DNA from: Haloarcula taiwanensis
Lineage (GTDB): Archaea > Halobacteriota > Halobacteria > Halobacteriales > Haloarculaceae
Reading direction: 5' to 3'
DNA: 64,000 nucleotides
Assembly: GCA_002844335.1 (NCBI GenBank)
Contig: CP019154.1
Span: forward strand, 682,001-746,000
A program made the position numbers and the translations under genes. Shown here piece by piece: positions 45,072 to 55,383 of this stretch (position 1 is its first letter; each line of letters starts with the position of its first letter). The notes under the pieces are model-generated. The model saw only the letters and a list, made by a program, of their open reading frames with translations. It was not told where the DNA came from and made no database searches.

Positions 45072-45093
45072 TGAAATAATTTCACACCGTGAA
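45072..45093. promoter_or_regulatory. Overlapping palindromes, candidate operator
   Basis: TGAAAT-A-ATTTCA (45072-45084) and TTCAC-ACC-GTGAA (45081-45093) overlap by four bases in the gap between the regulator and the DMT transporter. Palindromes of this size are typical dimer binding sites. Confidence 0.55.
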
Positions 45094-45253
45094 TATCCGC
45101 CACGGGTATTCAGCTATTTCGCGTTATGTAAGATTTTCTAAACGGAACTATACGTCTCGACATCTTACTGTAGAGTACGATGAATCCGGTTTCTACATGT
45201 GTTCTCTCTGTCGGCTGTGTAGTTATTTCAGAAAACACATACGAGGTGGTGGC

Positions 45254-46234
45254 ATGATTTCGCGCCGGACGTTCGCCCTCGCTGCCGTTGCCAGTGTTCT
45301 GCTTGGCGGGACCTTCGTCGGCGCGAAGGCCGGGCTGTCGTACCTCCCGCCGCTTCTGTTCGTCGCCCTGCGGTTCGATATCGCCGCCGTCGTGCTCCTC
45401 GGCTACGTCGTCGTGACGCGGTCCCGGGACGACCTGCTCCCACGGACCCGCGGTGACGTGCTTGGGATTCTCTCGACGGGTCTGTTCGCGCTGGGTCTCA
45501 CGAACGCGCTGATATTCGTGGGCCAGCAGTCCGCCACCAGCGCGGTCGCCGCTATCGTGTTCAGTCTCAATCCGATACTGACGCCGGTGTTCGCTGCGCT
45601 CCTGCTCTCCGACGAGCGACTTTCGGCCCGCGGTGGTCTCGGCATGGTTATCGGCCTGCTCGGCGTCGGCCTCGTCGTCAGTCCCGACCCGGCGATGCTC
45701 CTGAGTGGGGGAATCGGCAAACTCATCCTGTTCGGCGGCGCGACCAGTGCGGCGCTTGGCAGTGTTCTCATCCGCTGGTCCGACGGTGGCCTGTCGAGTA
45801 CGGTCCGGACCGCGTGGGCGCTCCCTGTCGCCGCCGCGTTCTGTCACGCGCTGAGCGTCGGTATGGGCGAATCGGCAGCTACGGCGGTCTGGTCGCCGAC
45901 CGCGGTTGCGGCCCTGCTGTACGTCGGCATCTTCGCCGGCGCAATCGCCTACATCGCCTACTTCGGCCTGCTCGATGTCACCGGTGCAATCCAGGCCAAC
46001 CTCATCTTCTACGTGGTCCCCGTCGTGTCGACGCTCGGCGGGTGGGCCTTACTTGGCGAGGCGATCACCCCGACCGCAGTGGCGGGTTTCCTGACTATCT
46101 TCACTGGGTTCGTGGTGCTCGGCAGCGAGTCGGTCGACATCCACGCACTGCTCTCGGGTACTACCGACGAGGCTGACACTGTGTCGGACAGTCTGGGGAT
46201 TACGGACGAACCGTGCGGGTTCGAATCGGACTGA
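45254..46234 (+). CDS. DMT (EamA)-family transporter
   Basis: 326 residues and ten transmembrane helices, with two EamA repeats (about 12-135 and 150-285). The acidic tail is about 35 residues. It exports or imports small metabolites. The ATG at 45254 follows GAGGTGG, a good Shine-Dalgarno, so the mRNA has a leader; a longer open frame from 45089 has no similarity. It is divergent from the regulator at 44238-45029, with a palindromic operator candidate between them. Confidence 0.86.
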   Translation: MISRRTFALAAVASVLLGGTFVGAKAGLSYLPPLLFVALRFDIAAVVLLGYVVVTRSRDDLLPRTRGDVLGILSTGLFALGLTNALIFVGQQSATSAVAAIVFSLNPILTPVFAALLLSDERLSARGGLGMVIGLLGVGLVVSPDPAMLLSGGIGKLILFGGATSAALGSVLIRWSDGGLSSTVRTAWALPVAAAFCHALSVGMGESAATAVWSPTAVAALLYVGIFAGAIAYIAYFGLLDVTGAIQANLIFYVVPVVSTLGGWALLGEAITPTAVAGFLTIFTGFVVLGSESVDIHALLSGTTDEADTVSDSLGITDEPCGFESD

Positions 46235-46415
46235 CATATACTCTGGGTGTCGTATGCCTGCTGGCAACCGCCCAGACGATTCGTGAGAGTCGCACCATCC
46301 CGTGAAAAGATGGCTGGCCTTCTGATGGGCTACTGTCACTGCGACGACCACACACTGGGCGGTCACTACAGACCGTCGCGAAGAATGTCTGCGGGAAACC
46401 GATGTCGTACGTCGG

Positions 46416-47753
46416 TTATATCGGCGGGATGATTGCGGGGTCCTCAGCGAGGAGGAGCGTCTGTAGTCCGAGGCCCAGCGTCAGGATGACACCGAGGATG
46501 ACTACTGTCCGGACCATCCAGAGCCAAGCCGGGCCGAACGCCCGGAGCCCACCCGTCCCCTGTCGGAGCTCGGCAACCGCGTTCGAGGAGAGCACCCAGC
46601 CGACGAACACGAGGATAAGCAGCACTGACAGCGGGAGGAACAGCTTGTACGCGAGCGTGTCGAACCAGCCGAACCACGCCAGGTCCCAGGCTGACGGGAA
46701 TCCGAGCACGAACAGCACGGCCCCGAGCATCGCCGACAGCGACACCCGCGAGTAAGGCGTGTTGTCGACGCCGTAGGAGACTGCAACTTCGAGCAGGCTA
46801 ATGGCAGAGGAGATTGCGGCGATGAGGACGACACCGAAGAAGACGACACCGAGGAGCCGTCCTCCCGGGAGCTGTGGGAACGCCGATGCCATCGCGACGA
46901 AGATAGCTGACGGGCCGCTGGTGTCGGGACTGATGCCGATGGCGAAGAGAATCGGGAACACGACCAGCCCCGCCAGCACACCGACGAGCGTGTTCGTCAC
47001 GACGATGATTCCACCATCGACCGGGAGACTCTCGTCGTCACCGATGTACGAGGAGTACGTAATCATGGCTGCCATCCCCAGCGAGAGGGTGAAAAACGCC
47101 TGACCCACTGCGAACGGAATCAGGTCGCCAGCGTTCGCTGCCAGCGTGGAGAAGTCCGGGGAGAGGAAGTAGCTGTAGCCAGCCCCCGCTCCCTCGAGGG
47201 TGGTGACCCAGGCCGCCATCCCGAGCATGAGGAGAACGATGCTGGGGACCATCACCTTCGTCGCCTTCTCGATCCCGTCCTCAACACCCACTGCGACGAT
47301 GCCGACACAGATGAGCAGGAACAGCGCCTGTCCGACGACGGCTTCCGGGCCACTGGAGATGGCTCCGAAGTACTCTGCGGAGTTTCCGAAGTATGCGCCC
47401 GTTGCGCTACCGAGAATATACCGCATGACCCATCCGCCGACGACGTTGTAATACGAGAGAATCCAGAACCCCGTGAAGACGCCCAGGCCACCGACGACCC
47501 GCCACTGCTTGAATCCGAGTTCAGCGAACGCGTCGACGGCATTACGGTTCGTTCGCCGTCCGATGATGAACTCTGCTAACATTGCCGGGAAGCCGATGAG
47601 CAACACGGCGACGAGGTAGAAAACGAGGAACACTGCGCCACCGTTTGTCGCGGTCTTGAACGGGAACTGCCAGATGTTTCCGAGACCGACTGCGCTACCG
47701 ATCGCTGCGAGAAGGAACCCGAGCCGTGAGGCCCACGTTTCTCTGTCACTCAT
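46416..47753 (-). CDS. Sodium-dependent NSS-family (SLC6-like) transporter
   Basis: 445 residues with 11-12 transmembrane helices. The first helix carries the NSS signature GSAVGLGNIWQFPF (residues 19-32), which forms the sodium sites and the substrate pocket, as in LeuT. It probably takes up an amino acid driven by Na+, which suits a halophile. The gene is monocistronic; ATG at 47753 has no close upstream gene. I see nothing unusual. Confidence 0.92.
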   Translation of the reverse strand: MSDRETWASRLGFLLAAIGSAVGLGNIWQFPFKTATNGGAVFLVFYLVAVLLIGFPAMLAEFIIGRRTNRNAVDAFAELGFKQWRVVGGLGVFTGFWILSYYNVVGGWVMRYILGSATGAYFGNSAEYFGAISSGPEAVVGQALFLLICVGIVAVGVEDGIEKATKVMVPSIVLLMLGMAAWVTTLEGAGAGYSYFLSPDFSTLAANAGDLIPFAVGQAFFTLSLGMAAMITYSSYIGDDESLPVDGGIIVVTNTLVGVLAGLVVFPILFAIGISPDTSGPSAIFVAMASAFPQLPGGRLLGVVFFGVVLIAAISSAISLLEVAVSYGVDNTPYSRVSLSAMLGAVLFVLGFPSAWDLAWFGWFDTLAYKLFLPLSVLLILVFVGWVLSSNAVAELRQGTGGLRAFGPAWLWMVRTVVILGVILTLGLGLQTLLLAEDPAIIPPI

Positions 47754-47948
47754 TGTGATGCGGCATATTATGTTGGGGTATAAAAACCACCGTGATTCCA
47801 GTTCGCGATACGGGCCGATAGTGTCTGGATTGAAACACGCCTTCAGAAACTGCGTGGCAGCAACTTGGCGAGCCGTCTTGTTGATTTTTGACTGTTTTTC
47901 GGGTGTGTGACCGTGCGATATGAAGGGCTGGCCCGAACCGATTGCGGG

Positions 47949-48659
47949 TCAGACCTCGCCGTACACCGGAACCGCTGCGCCGCTCGTCACGGTTGCGGCG
48001 TCCGAACAGAGAAACAGTATCACCGCTGCGATGTCTCTCGGGTCGACCCACGACTCGGTGTCGGCGTCGGGCATCATCTCGCGGTTCATCGGGGTATCGA
48101 TGACGCTCGGCATGACAGCGTTAGCCCGGACGGATCCGAGGTTCTCTTCCGCGATAGTCTCGGTCAGGAGTCGGATGCCGGCCTTCGTCGCCCGGTAGAT
48201 GCCGTCGCCCTCACCACCCTCAAGTGACGTTCGCGCAGACACGGAGACAATCGCGCCTTCTGTGTCCCGCAGGTGCGGAATCGCGTGTTTCGACGCCAGG
48301 AACATCGTCTTGAGGTTCACGTCGAACAGGAAATCGAACGTGTCGAGGTCCGTCTCGTGAATCGGCGTGCCGCCGCGCCAGGTGCCGGCGACGTTCAGCA
48401 GGTAGTCGAGCCGTCCGTGTTCGTCGACGACCGCCTCGACCGTCTCGGCCACGTCGGCCTCGTCGCTGAAATCCGCCTGGTAGAAGTCGACGCGCTCGGG
48501 TTCGGCCAGCAGGAAGTCCTCGGTGTTCGGTTCGATGATGTCGCTGCCACAGACGGTCGCGCCGGCGTCGAGGAAGGCGTCCGCGACCGCGCTCCCCAGC
48601 GCTCCGCCGACGCCCGTGATTAGCGCTACCTCGCCGCCGAAGTCAAAATCGGCTGACAT
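47949..48659 (-). CDS. Short-chain dehydrogenase/reductase (SDR)
   Basis: 236 residues. Cofactor motif TGVGGALG (residues 15-22), catalytic serine region VSVSARTS, and the YxxxK motif YRATKAG. Asp in the end of beta 2 (SDIIE) suggests NAD(H) preference. The substrate is unknown. ATG at 48659 starts at MSADFDF, directly before the first strand. The MDR gene at 48743 lies upstream on the same strand, 83 bases away, and may be co-transcribed. Confidence 0.9.
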   Translation of the reverse strand: MSADFDFGGEVALITGVGGALGSAVADAFLDAGATVCGSDIIEPNTEDFLLAEPERVDFYQADFSDEADVAETVEAVVDEHGRLDYLLNVAGTWRGGTPIHETDLDTFDFLFDVNLKTMFLASKHAIPHLRDTEGAIVSVSARTSLEGGEGDGIYRATKAGIRLLTETIAEENLGSVRANAVMPSVIDTPMNREMMPDADTESWVDPRDIAAVILFLCSDAATVTSGAAVPVYGEV

Positions 48660-48742
48660 GTATGTGACAACGGCTAGCAGGGAAATAAATCTCCGTCCGC
48701 GAGGCACCGGGTCCGGTTTCGCGAGCACCAGCGGTCGCTCGG

Positions 48743-49699
48743 CTACGGTGTGACGACGAGTTTGCCGAGGAAACTGTCGTTCAGTACGTCGTCGTGGGCG
48801 GCCGCCACTTCGTCTAGGTCGTAGCGGCGGGCGACGACCGGCGACAGGTCGCCGTCGGCCATGAGGGTCGCTAGCCGGTCCAGTACCGCGCCGAACTCGG
48901 GCGTGTTGAACATCGAGACGTGGTGGACGCTGAGGGCCTTCGCCCGGCAGCGCGGGACGTTCTCGAACGTCGCCGCGAGGTCGGTGTTCCCGATGGCGGC
49001 GATGCGAGCGCCCTGTGTGGCCACCTCTGCGTCGAACGCGAGGTAGTCGTCGAGCCGGTGGTCGAGAATCACGTCCGGCGCGCCGGCCTCGACCACGGCG
49101 TCGCTGAGGTCGTCACGGCGGTAATCGAACACGTCGTCCGCGCCGAGGTCGGCCAGCCGGTCGTGGTAGTCCGGCGACGCTGTCGTCGTCACCTGCGCTC
49201 CGTTCGCCGCGGCCAGTTGGACCGCGACGTGGCCGACGCCGCCGCTCCCGCCGTGAACCAGCGCTCGCTCGGCTGGCTCCAGCGAACAGGCTGCGACGAG
49301 GGTCTGCCAGGCGGTGACGCCGACGAGCGCGACGGCTGCGCCCGCCTCGGCGGAGACGCCCTCGGGGAGCCGCGCCAGATGCGACTCGGGGACGGTGGCG
49401 TACTCCGCGCAGGTCCCCTGGAGCCAGTTGCCCAGCCCGGTGGCAAACGCCCGGTCGCCCTCGGCGAAGTCAGCCACGCCCTCGCCGGTCGCGGCGACGG
49501 TCCCGGCGCAGTCGGAGCCGGGGACCCAGGGCAGTTCGCCGGGTTCGTAATCGCCTGTCCGGAAGTACGTATCGACCGGATTGACCGCCGCCGCCTCGAC
49601 TTCGAGCAGGACCTCCTCCGGACCCGGTGTGGGTCGTTCGACGTCGTCGACACGGAGTACGTCTGTCGGGCCGTATTCGTGGAATCGTACAGCACGCAT
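48743..49699 (-). CDS. NADPH:quinone reductase-like MDR protein (zinc-free)
   Basis: 318 residues. N-terminal GroES-like domain with NPVDTYFRTG and the zeta-crystallin type region PGSDCAGTV, then the Rossmann motif GGSGGVGHVAVQLA. No zinc cysteines, so it belongs to the quinone oxidoreductase branch. Probably reduces quinones or enones with NADPH. It ends before the SDR with 83 bases between. Confidence 0.9.
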   Translation of the reverse strand: MRAVRFHEYGPTDVLRVDDVERPTPGPEEVLLEVEAAAVNPVDTYFRTGDYEPGELPWVPGSDCAGTVAATGEGVADFAEGDRAFATGLGNWLQGTCAEYATVPESHLARLPEGVSAEAGAAVALVGVTAWQTLVAACSLEPAERALVHGGSGGVGHVAVQLAAANGAQVTTTASPDYHDRLADLGADDVFDYRRDDLSDAVVEAGAPDVILDHRLDDYLAFDAEVATQGARIAAIGNTDLAATFENVPRCRAKALSVHHVSMFNTPEFGAVLDRLATLMADGDLSPVVARRYDLDEVAAAHDDVLNDSFLGKLVVTP

Positions 49700-49948
49700 T
49701 GGCGTATGCGTCTGGTGGTACCGGGAAAACCTTTCCCCACAGCCTGGGTGAGTTCAACTCCGGTTCTCTGCACATCGCGGGCCGGGATGCGACATCGCCG
49801 ACAGCGAACGGGTCAGGTCGGTGCTCAGTCCGGTAACTGCAGTGTACACTATCCAAACGCCAGATCTTACACCGTTAGCTGTGCCGGGGCGACGGATTAC
49901 CACAGTTGGCCATGTCGTTTATCAACGGTGAAAATTGCGCACCAACCC

Positions 49949-49955
49949 TTTATTA
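49949..49955 (+). promoter_or_regulatory. TATA-like box of the htr2-sop2 operon
   Basis: TTTATTA, centred about 24 bases before the ATG at 49976, fits a leaderless haloarchaeal transcript. Confidence 0.5.
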
Positions 49956-49975
49956 GGATGTTTGCATAGCATTGG

Positions 49976-52300
49976 ATGATGGAACCAGATAGGGACTCGC
50001 CGCTCCCGAGTTTTATTGCTGGCAGTTACGCTGCCAGACTCGGGCTGGCACTTTCATTTGCGATAATTGTCATTATCGCTGTTGGGGTCCTGACAAGCGT
50101 GCAGGCGTCCGCCACTCTCGAGGAAGACGTGGCAGACGACATTACGGCGCTGTCAGAGACGCAAGCCGAACAATTGGACGAATGGTTGACAACATCGCGC
50201 CGGAATGTCCGGTCGGTGTCACGACTTCCCGTGTTTACTGACGGAACGGCCACGGAGAAACAGCAACGACTGGAGGAGCTCCGGTCCAACGAGGAACTGC
50301 CACCCGGTGTCGTTGCAGTGCACTACTTCGACACCGAGACAAACGAGATTCGCGCCAGTTCGAATCAGGACTTCGTCGGGGTCAACGCTGCCGAGCAGGG
50401 GGCCCCGTTCGCGACGGACCCGCCACAGTTCAACGACGCCGATGATACCCACGTGACAGAGCCGTTCTCTGTCTCGGTCGTCGACCATCCGATAGTTGCT
50501 GTCGTTTCGCCCGTTCCCGGAGACGATGACAGGGCGCTCGTGTATATGATCGACCTCCGAGAGAAGGCCGATCAGATATCGAACCAGCGCGATGGGTCAT
50601 TTACCACGGTCGTCAACACCGAGGGCGAGTTCGTTTCCCACCCCAACATCTCGATGATCGGGTCGACAGCACCGATTTCACAGATGGAGTCGAACCCGCT
50701 GGGGACACTTGAACCCGGCGAGAGCGCCTTCCACGAAACAGACCGTATGTTGATGGGGCTGAACCGCCTCGAATCGAAGGACTGGGTCGTCATGGTCCAC
50801 TCCGACCCGGAGGTCGCCTACGCGCTGAGCGATCAGATCAACTCCGACCTCATCGCGCTCATACTACTCGCTGTCGTCAACCTCGGGCTCATCGGGGTCA
50901 CGATCGGTGGAAACACGATTGCGTCGCTACGGCGGCTTTCGGTGAAGGCCGAATCGATGGCCGATGGTGAGCTTGACGTCGACCTCGATACGTCGCGCGA
51001 AGACGAGTTCGGAACGCTGTACACGGCCTTCGACAACATGCGGACGAACCTCCGAACGCAGATTTCCGAGGCCGAAACTGCCCGGCAGGAGGCCGAAGAG
51101 GCCAAAGAGCAAGCACAGGCGGCTCGCGAGGAAGTCGAATCCGAGCGCAACGAGATGGAGGCGCTGACCGGCCACCTCGAACTCAAGGCCCAGCAGTACA
51201 GCGACGCGCTGGAGGCCGCCGCCGATGGCGACCTCACCGCGCGGGTGGACACCGACAGCATGAACGAGGCGATGGCCGAGGTCGGTGAGGATATCAACAC
51301 CACGCTGGATGCGCTCGAAGACACCATCGCGGACATGAAGGCGTTCGCGGCCAACGTCATCCAGTCTAGCGACCGCGTCAACTCGAACGCGGAACGAGTT
51401 GACCAGGCCAGCAAGCAGGTGTCGAAGTCGATAAACGAGATTTTCGAGGGCACGACCGAGCAAAACGAAGGCCTCGAATCGGCGGCTGCCGAGATGCAGA
51501 ATCTCTCGGCGACCGCACAGCAAGTCGCCTCCTCTGCTCAGCAGGTCGCCGACACGTCCCAGTCGGCCGCAGAGGTCGGCGAGGACGGCCGCGAAGCCGC
51601 ACAGGAAGCTATCTCGGAGATGAGTGCCATCGAGGACGAGACCGGCGAGACCGTCGCGGAGATCAACGCGCTTGACGAGGAGCTCGACGAGATCGGCGAA
51701 ATCGTCGGCGTCATCACAAGCATTGTCGAGCAGACGAACATGCTCGCGCTGAACGCCTCCATCGAGGCCGCCCACGCTGACGGAGACGGCGACGGGTTCG
51801 CCGTCGTCGCGGACGAGATCAAGGGCCTCGCTGAGGAGACCAAAGAGGCCGCCGCCGACATCGAACAGCGCATCGAGGGCATTCAGGAGCAGGCCGGCGA
51901 CACCGTCGAGACGATGGAGTCGACCAGTGCCCGGATCACCGAAGGCGTCTCGACGGTCGAGGAGACCGTCGACGCGCTGGAGACCATCGTCGAGTACACC
52001 GAGGAGGTCGACACCGGCATTCAGGAGATCGACCGGGCGACCGAGGAGCAGGCCCGGACTGCACAGGACGTGATGGGGACCATCGACGACCTGACGACGA
52101 TCAGTCAGCAGACGGCGACGGAGGCCGACACCGTGGCCGGTGCCGCACAGGACCAGTCCGCGTCCATCGACGAAGTGTCAGACTCCGCGACAGAGCTCCG
52201 ACAGCGGGCTGACGACCTCGAATCGCTACTGGACCGCTTTACCGTCGAGAGCTCCGCCGGGACGGGTTCTGATAGCACGGCCGCAGTGGGGGACGACTAA
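49976..52300 (+). CDS. htr2: Transducer protein HtrII, methyl-accepting chemotaxis protein
   Basis: 774 residues. TM1 about 21-43, a large extracellular domain (about 44-285), TM2 about 288-313, HAMP regions (about 314-430), and a methyl-accepting signalling domain whose hairpin tip is EIVGVITSIVEQTNMLALNASI. The extracellular domain is large, as in the H. salinarum HtrII, which senses serine in addition to light; dual sensing is inferred. It relays the signal of sensory rhodopsin II to CheA and the archaellum. The sop2 start follows its stop after 2 bases. Confidence 0.95.
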   Translation: MMEPDRDSPLPSFIAGSYAARLGLALSFAIIVIIAVGVLTSVQASATLEEDVADDITALSETQAEQLDEWLTTSRRNVRSVSRLPVFTDGTATEKQQRLEELRSNEELPPGVVAVHYFDTETNEIRASSNQDFVGVNAAEQGAPFATDPPQFNDADDTHVTEPFSVSVVDHPIVAVVSPVPGDDDRALVYMIDLREKADQISNQRDGSFTTVVNTEGEFVSHPNISMIGSTAPISQMESNPLGTLEPGESAFHETDRMLMGLNRLESKDWVVMVHSDPEVAYALSDQINSDLIALILLAVVNLGLIGVTIGGNTIASLRRLSVKAESMADGELDVDLDTSREDEFGTLYTAFDNMRTNLRTQISEAETARQEAEEAKEQAQAAREEVESERNEMEALTGHLELKAQQYSDALEAAADGDLTARVDTDSMNEAMAEVGEDINTTLDALEDTIADMKAFAANVIQSSDRVNSNAERVDQASKQVSKSINEIFEGTTEQNEGLESAAAEMQNLSATAQQVASSAQQVADTSQSAAEVGEDGREAAQEAISEMSAIEDETGETVAEINALDEELDEIGEIVGVITSIVEQTNMLALNASIEAAHADGDGDGFAVVADEIKGLAEETKEAAADIEQRIEGIQEQAGDTVETMESTSARITEGVSTVEETVDALETIVEYTEEVDTGIQEIDRATEEQARTAQDVMGTIDDLTTISQQTATEADTVAGAAQDQSASIDEVSDSATELRQRADDLESLLDRFTVESSAGTGSDSTAAVGDD

Positions 52301-52302
52301 CA

Positions 52303-53013
52303 ATGGCAACGATAACGACCTGGTTCATACTGGGACTACTGGGTGAACTGCTCGGGACGGCGGTGCTGGCGTACGGCTACACGCTCGTCCCAGAAGAGAC
52401 ACGGAAGCGGTACCTGCTGTTGATCGCAATCCCGGGTATCGCCATCGTCGCCTACGCGCTGATGGCGCTTGGCTTCGGGTCGATACAGAGTGGCGGCCAT
52501 ACGGTGTACGTGATCCGTTATGTCGACTGGCTATTGACGACGCCGCTCAACGTCTGGTTCCTGGCACTGCTCGCTGGCGCGAGCCGGCAGGACACGGTGA
52601 AACTCGTCGTCCTGCAGGCGTTGACTATCGTCTTCGGCTTTGCCGGTGCCATCACTGCGTCGCCAGTGAGCTACCTGCTGTTCGCGGTCGGCGCAGCGCT
52701 GTTCGGTGGCGTCATCTACCTGCTCTATGGCAACATCGCGGTGGCTGCGAAGTCGACTCTGTCCGACATCGAGATCAGCCTGTACCGCACGCTCCGGAAC
52801 TTCGTCGTCGTTCTCTGGCTGGTGTACCCAGTTGTGTGGCTGCTCGGTGCGGCGGGACTGGGGCTAATGGACGTTGAGACTGCGACGCTCGTGATCGTCT
52901 ACCTTGACGTGGTAACCAAAGTCGGCTTCGGCGTCATTGCTTTGCTGGCGATGATTGATCTCGGCTCAGTCGGTGAGACTGCCGAGGAGCCGACAGCGGT
53001 TGCGGGAGACTAG
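52303..53013 (+). CDS. sop2: Sensory rhodopsin II (phoborhodopsin)
   Basis: 236 residues and seven helices. Retinal lysine at K206 (DVVTKVGFG), counterion D75 (IRYVDWLLTTP), D202 and T205. At the position of the bacteriorhodopsin proton donor D96 there is F86, as in sensory rhodopsins. Tyr175 in LVYPVVW matches the Tyr that, with the Thr beside the lysine, drives transducer activation in SRII. It forms a 2:2 complex with HtrII and gives blue-light avoidance. It is coupled to htr2 by a 2-base gap. I recall near-identical Haloarcula sequences. Confidence 0.95.
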   Translation: MATITTWFILGLLGELLGTAVLAYGYTLVPEETRKRYLLLIAIPGIAIVAYALMALGFGSIQSGGHTVYVIRYVDWLLTTPLNVWFLALLAGASRQDTVKLVVLQALTIVFGFAGAITASPVSYLLFAVGAALFGGVIYLLYGNIAVAAKSTLSDIEISLYRTLRNFVVVLWLVYPVVWLLGAAGLGLMDVETATLVIVYLDVVTKVGFGVIALLAMIDLGSVGETAEEPTAVAGD

Positions 53014-53166
53014 CGAGAGCGATCACTCTGAAAGACACGCACGGAGAACCCGGGAGGCGTGTGCGGTAAACGGCTCCCGAAAATGCGAACGCCGACGGGG
53101 TTGTGTGGTCCTCGTTCTGCGAGAGAGTCACTCTACGTCGTTGTAGCGCCTCAGAGTGGGTGCCAG

Positions 53167-53499
53167 TCAGGATTGCTCCTCACTGACGGTCCCGCTGGTC
53201 TCTGTGTCGTCAGTCGCGCCGGCGACCTCGGTCTCGTCTACGGTAGCAAGTGCGTCTGGAAGCCGGTCTTGGATCAGCCAGAACGTCAGCCGGTAGACGC
53301 CGTACCCGAGCAGGACGAACAGCACGAGGTCGATAAGATACAACTCGACGAATTCGAGGAGCGAAATATCGCTGAGCGCGAGGTTGCCGGACAGGATGAG
53401 AAACTCAAGTGTCGCGAGGACAAACAGCGCGGGTGCAAAGAGGATCACCAGCCCGATGACGAGGAGTGCGATCCGTTTCTGCGAGGGGGAAACAGGCAT
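53167..53499 (-). CDS. Small two-helix membrane protein, unknown
   Basis: 110 residues. Two hydrophobic helices (about 9-33 and 48-75) are joined by a short polar loop, and the last 35 residues are acidic and Thr-rich. I do not recognise the family. It is convergent with sop2 and lies next to the tfb gene on the same strand but 135 bases downstream from its stop. Codon use and acidity match the genome. Confidence 0.65.
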   Translation of the reverse strand: MPVSPSQKRIALLVIGLVILFAPALFVLATLEFLILSGNLALSDISLLEFVELYLIDLVLFVLLGYGVYRLTFWLIQDRLPDALATVDETEVAGATDDTETSGTVSEEQS

Positions 53500-53633
53500 A
53501 CCGACAGTTCGCTGCCCAGACAGATAGCTCTACACGTTCCGTGCTACTGTACCGACTGCCTGTGCCGTGCTACAGCTGGCAGTACCGTACGAACAGCGGA
53601 AGCGAGACCATCGAGTGAACAGAGCGCGGCCAG

Positions 53634-54593
53634 TCAGTGGATGCCCATCGCTTCGATCTGCTCCTGATACCGGTTCCGGATGGTGACCTCCGTCACCTGG
53701 GCCACGTCGGCGACCTCGCGCTGGGTCTTCTTCTCGTTACAGAGCAGCGAGGCGGCGTAGATGGCCGCAGCAGCGTAGCCGGTAGGTGATTTCCCCGAGA
53801 GCAGGCCCTGCTCGGCGGTAGTGTCGATGATTTCGTTGGCCTTCGACTGGACCTCCTCTGAGAGTTCCAGCTCGGACGCAAACCGCGGGACGTACTGCTT
53901 GGGATCGACCGGCTCCATCTTCAGTTCGAGTTCCTGGGCAACGTACCGATAGGTCCGCCCGATCTCCTTCTGCTCGACCCGGGAAACGTCCGACACCTCT
54001 TCTAAGCTGCGTGGGATGCCTTCCTGACGACAGGCCGCGTACAGGCAGGCGGTGGCGACGCCCTCGATGGAGCGTCCGCGGATGAGGTCCTCGTTGAGCG
54101 CGCGCCGGTAGATGACCGAAGCGACCTCCCGAACCGAGCGAGGAACGCCGAGTGCGCTGGCCATTCGGTCGATTTCCGACAGCGCGAACTGCAGGTTCCG
54201 CTCGCCGGCGTCTTTGGTCCGGATGCGTTCCTGCCACTTCCGGAGGCGGTGCATCTGGCTCCGCTTCTCCGAGGAGAGCGACCGACCGTAGGCGTCCTTG
54301 TCCTTCCAGTCGATCTGTGTGGTCAGCCCCTTATCGTGCATCGTCTGGGTCGTGGGGGCTCCGACGCGTGACTTGGACTGGCGTTCAGAGTGATTGAATG
54401 CCCGCCACTCCGGCCCGCGGTCGATGTTCTCGTCTTCGATGACCAGGCCACAGTCCTCGCAGACGAGCTCTCCACCGCCGTCGCTAGATATGGACTCCGA
54501 CTCACACTCTGGGCAGGTCTGCTGGCCCGTGCTCTCGGACTCCTCCTCGCGTTCCTCCTGTTCAGAATCCCGCTGGCGCGTCGGCCGTTCCAT
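53634..54593 (-). CDS. tfb: Transcription initiation factor B (TFB)
   Basis: 319 residues. N-terminal zinc ribbon (CPEC about 27-30 and CEDC about 46-49), B-reader/linker with GPEWRAFN, then two cyclin repeats (about 120-215 and 220-315). It bridges TBP at the promoter and RNA polymerase. Haloarchaea carry several TFBs with different gene sets; which one this is cannot be told from sequence alone. A TATA box (54624-54630) lies 31-37 bases before the ATG. Confidence 0.96.
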   Translation of the reverse strand: MERPTRQRDSEQEEREEESESTGQQTCPECESESISSDGGGELVCEDCGLVIEDENIDRGPEWRAFNHSERQSKSRVGAPTTQTMHDKGLTTQIDWKDKDAYGRSLSSEKRSQMHRLRKWQERIRTKDAGERNLQFALSEIDRMASALGVPRSVREVASVIYRRALNEDLIRGRSIEGVATACLYAACRQEGIPRSLEEVSDVSRVEQKEIGRTYRYVAQELELKMEPVDPKQYVPRFASELELSEEVQSKANEIIDTTAEQGLLSGKSPTGYAAAAIYAASLLCNEKKTQREVADVAQVTEVTIRNRYQEQIEAMGIH

Positions 54594-54623
54594 GTGTTCT
54601 TTTACGGAGAAAAGCCAATCACG

Positions 54624-54630
54624 TATAAAT
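54624..54630 (-). promoter_or_regulatory. TATA box of tfb
   Basis: On the minus strand ATTTATA lies 31-37 bases before the tfb ATG, the best TATA match in this gap. Confidence 0.55.
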
Positions 54631-54858
54631 GTTTGGGCGGGCTTGATACTTTTGCCTGATTTGGACGCCGATTGCGAATGCTAGGTCGAATAATTATGTT
54701 AAATTTACCTAGAACTGTCTACGTTTCGAGTCACCACAGCGTGTAACCGGTTCGGGCACCCGTCTCACACCCCGGGGCTACGATGGAGCGCGGACGGGCC
54801 GGCACTGTTCGTCCGACACATCGCGCTCTTTTAGTCTGGGACTCTCCCATCTTGAGAT

Positions 54859-55383
54859 ATGGGCAAAGTCAATATCGGGCTTCGGGGCTGGCGTTTCGAC
54901 GAGGACGTGCTCGGGTCGGACGGACGGGTCCGGCCGCTCAAGACGATGGAACCGGAGACCCGACAACGGTTGCTGGTGCTCGCAGAACGGGTCGTCGACC
55001 CCTGTGACGCCTGCTGGCTGATTCACGGTGACGAAGACATCGAACAGTGCAACGTCGCGGACGCGATTTACGGCGAGCCGATGGGCGAGGTGGTTGTCTG
55101 CTCGGACCACGAGACAGACTTCATCTACTGGTTCCGCGAGGCGGGTGGCGAGACCTACGCTGGCGATACTGAGCTGGCCTCGGCCTTCCACGAGTGGTTC
55201 CTCGACGGGAATCGCGCCCCGGAGGGGTACGTCGGCCTCGAACACGTCGATGAGGAGCCGACAGCGCTGCCGGAGGCCCCCGACAGGGACGAAGCGATTC
55301 CGGGGCTCGAAGAGGAGGTCAAGCAGATGGACGAAGCGGACCTCGACACAATCGACATGGACCTCAGCGACCTGGACGTATGA
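54859..55383 (+). CDS. Acidic haloarchaeal protein of unknown function with a CxxC pair
   Basis: 174 residues, strongly acidic at the C-terminus (last 30 residues). [15 protein letters not shown] segment near residue 48 contains a C-x2-C pair that could bind a metal. I do not recognise the family (it may be one of the haloarchaeal DUF7000-series). It overlaps trmJ by an ATGA junction, so the two are translationally coupled and a role in tRNA modification is possible. Confidence 0.7.
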   Translation: MGKVNIGLRGWRFDEDVLGSDGRVRPLKTMEPETRQRLLVLAERVVDPCDACWLIHGDEDIEQCNVADAIYGEPMGEVVVCSDHETDFIYWFREAGGETYAGDTELASAFHEWFLDGNRAPEGYVGLEHVDEEPTALPEAPDRDEAIPGLEEEVKQMDEADLDTIDMDLSDLDV

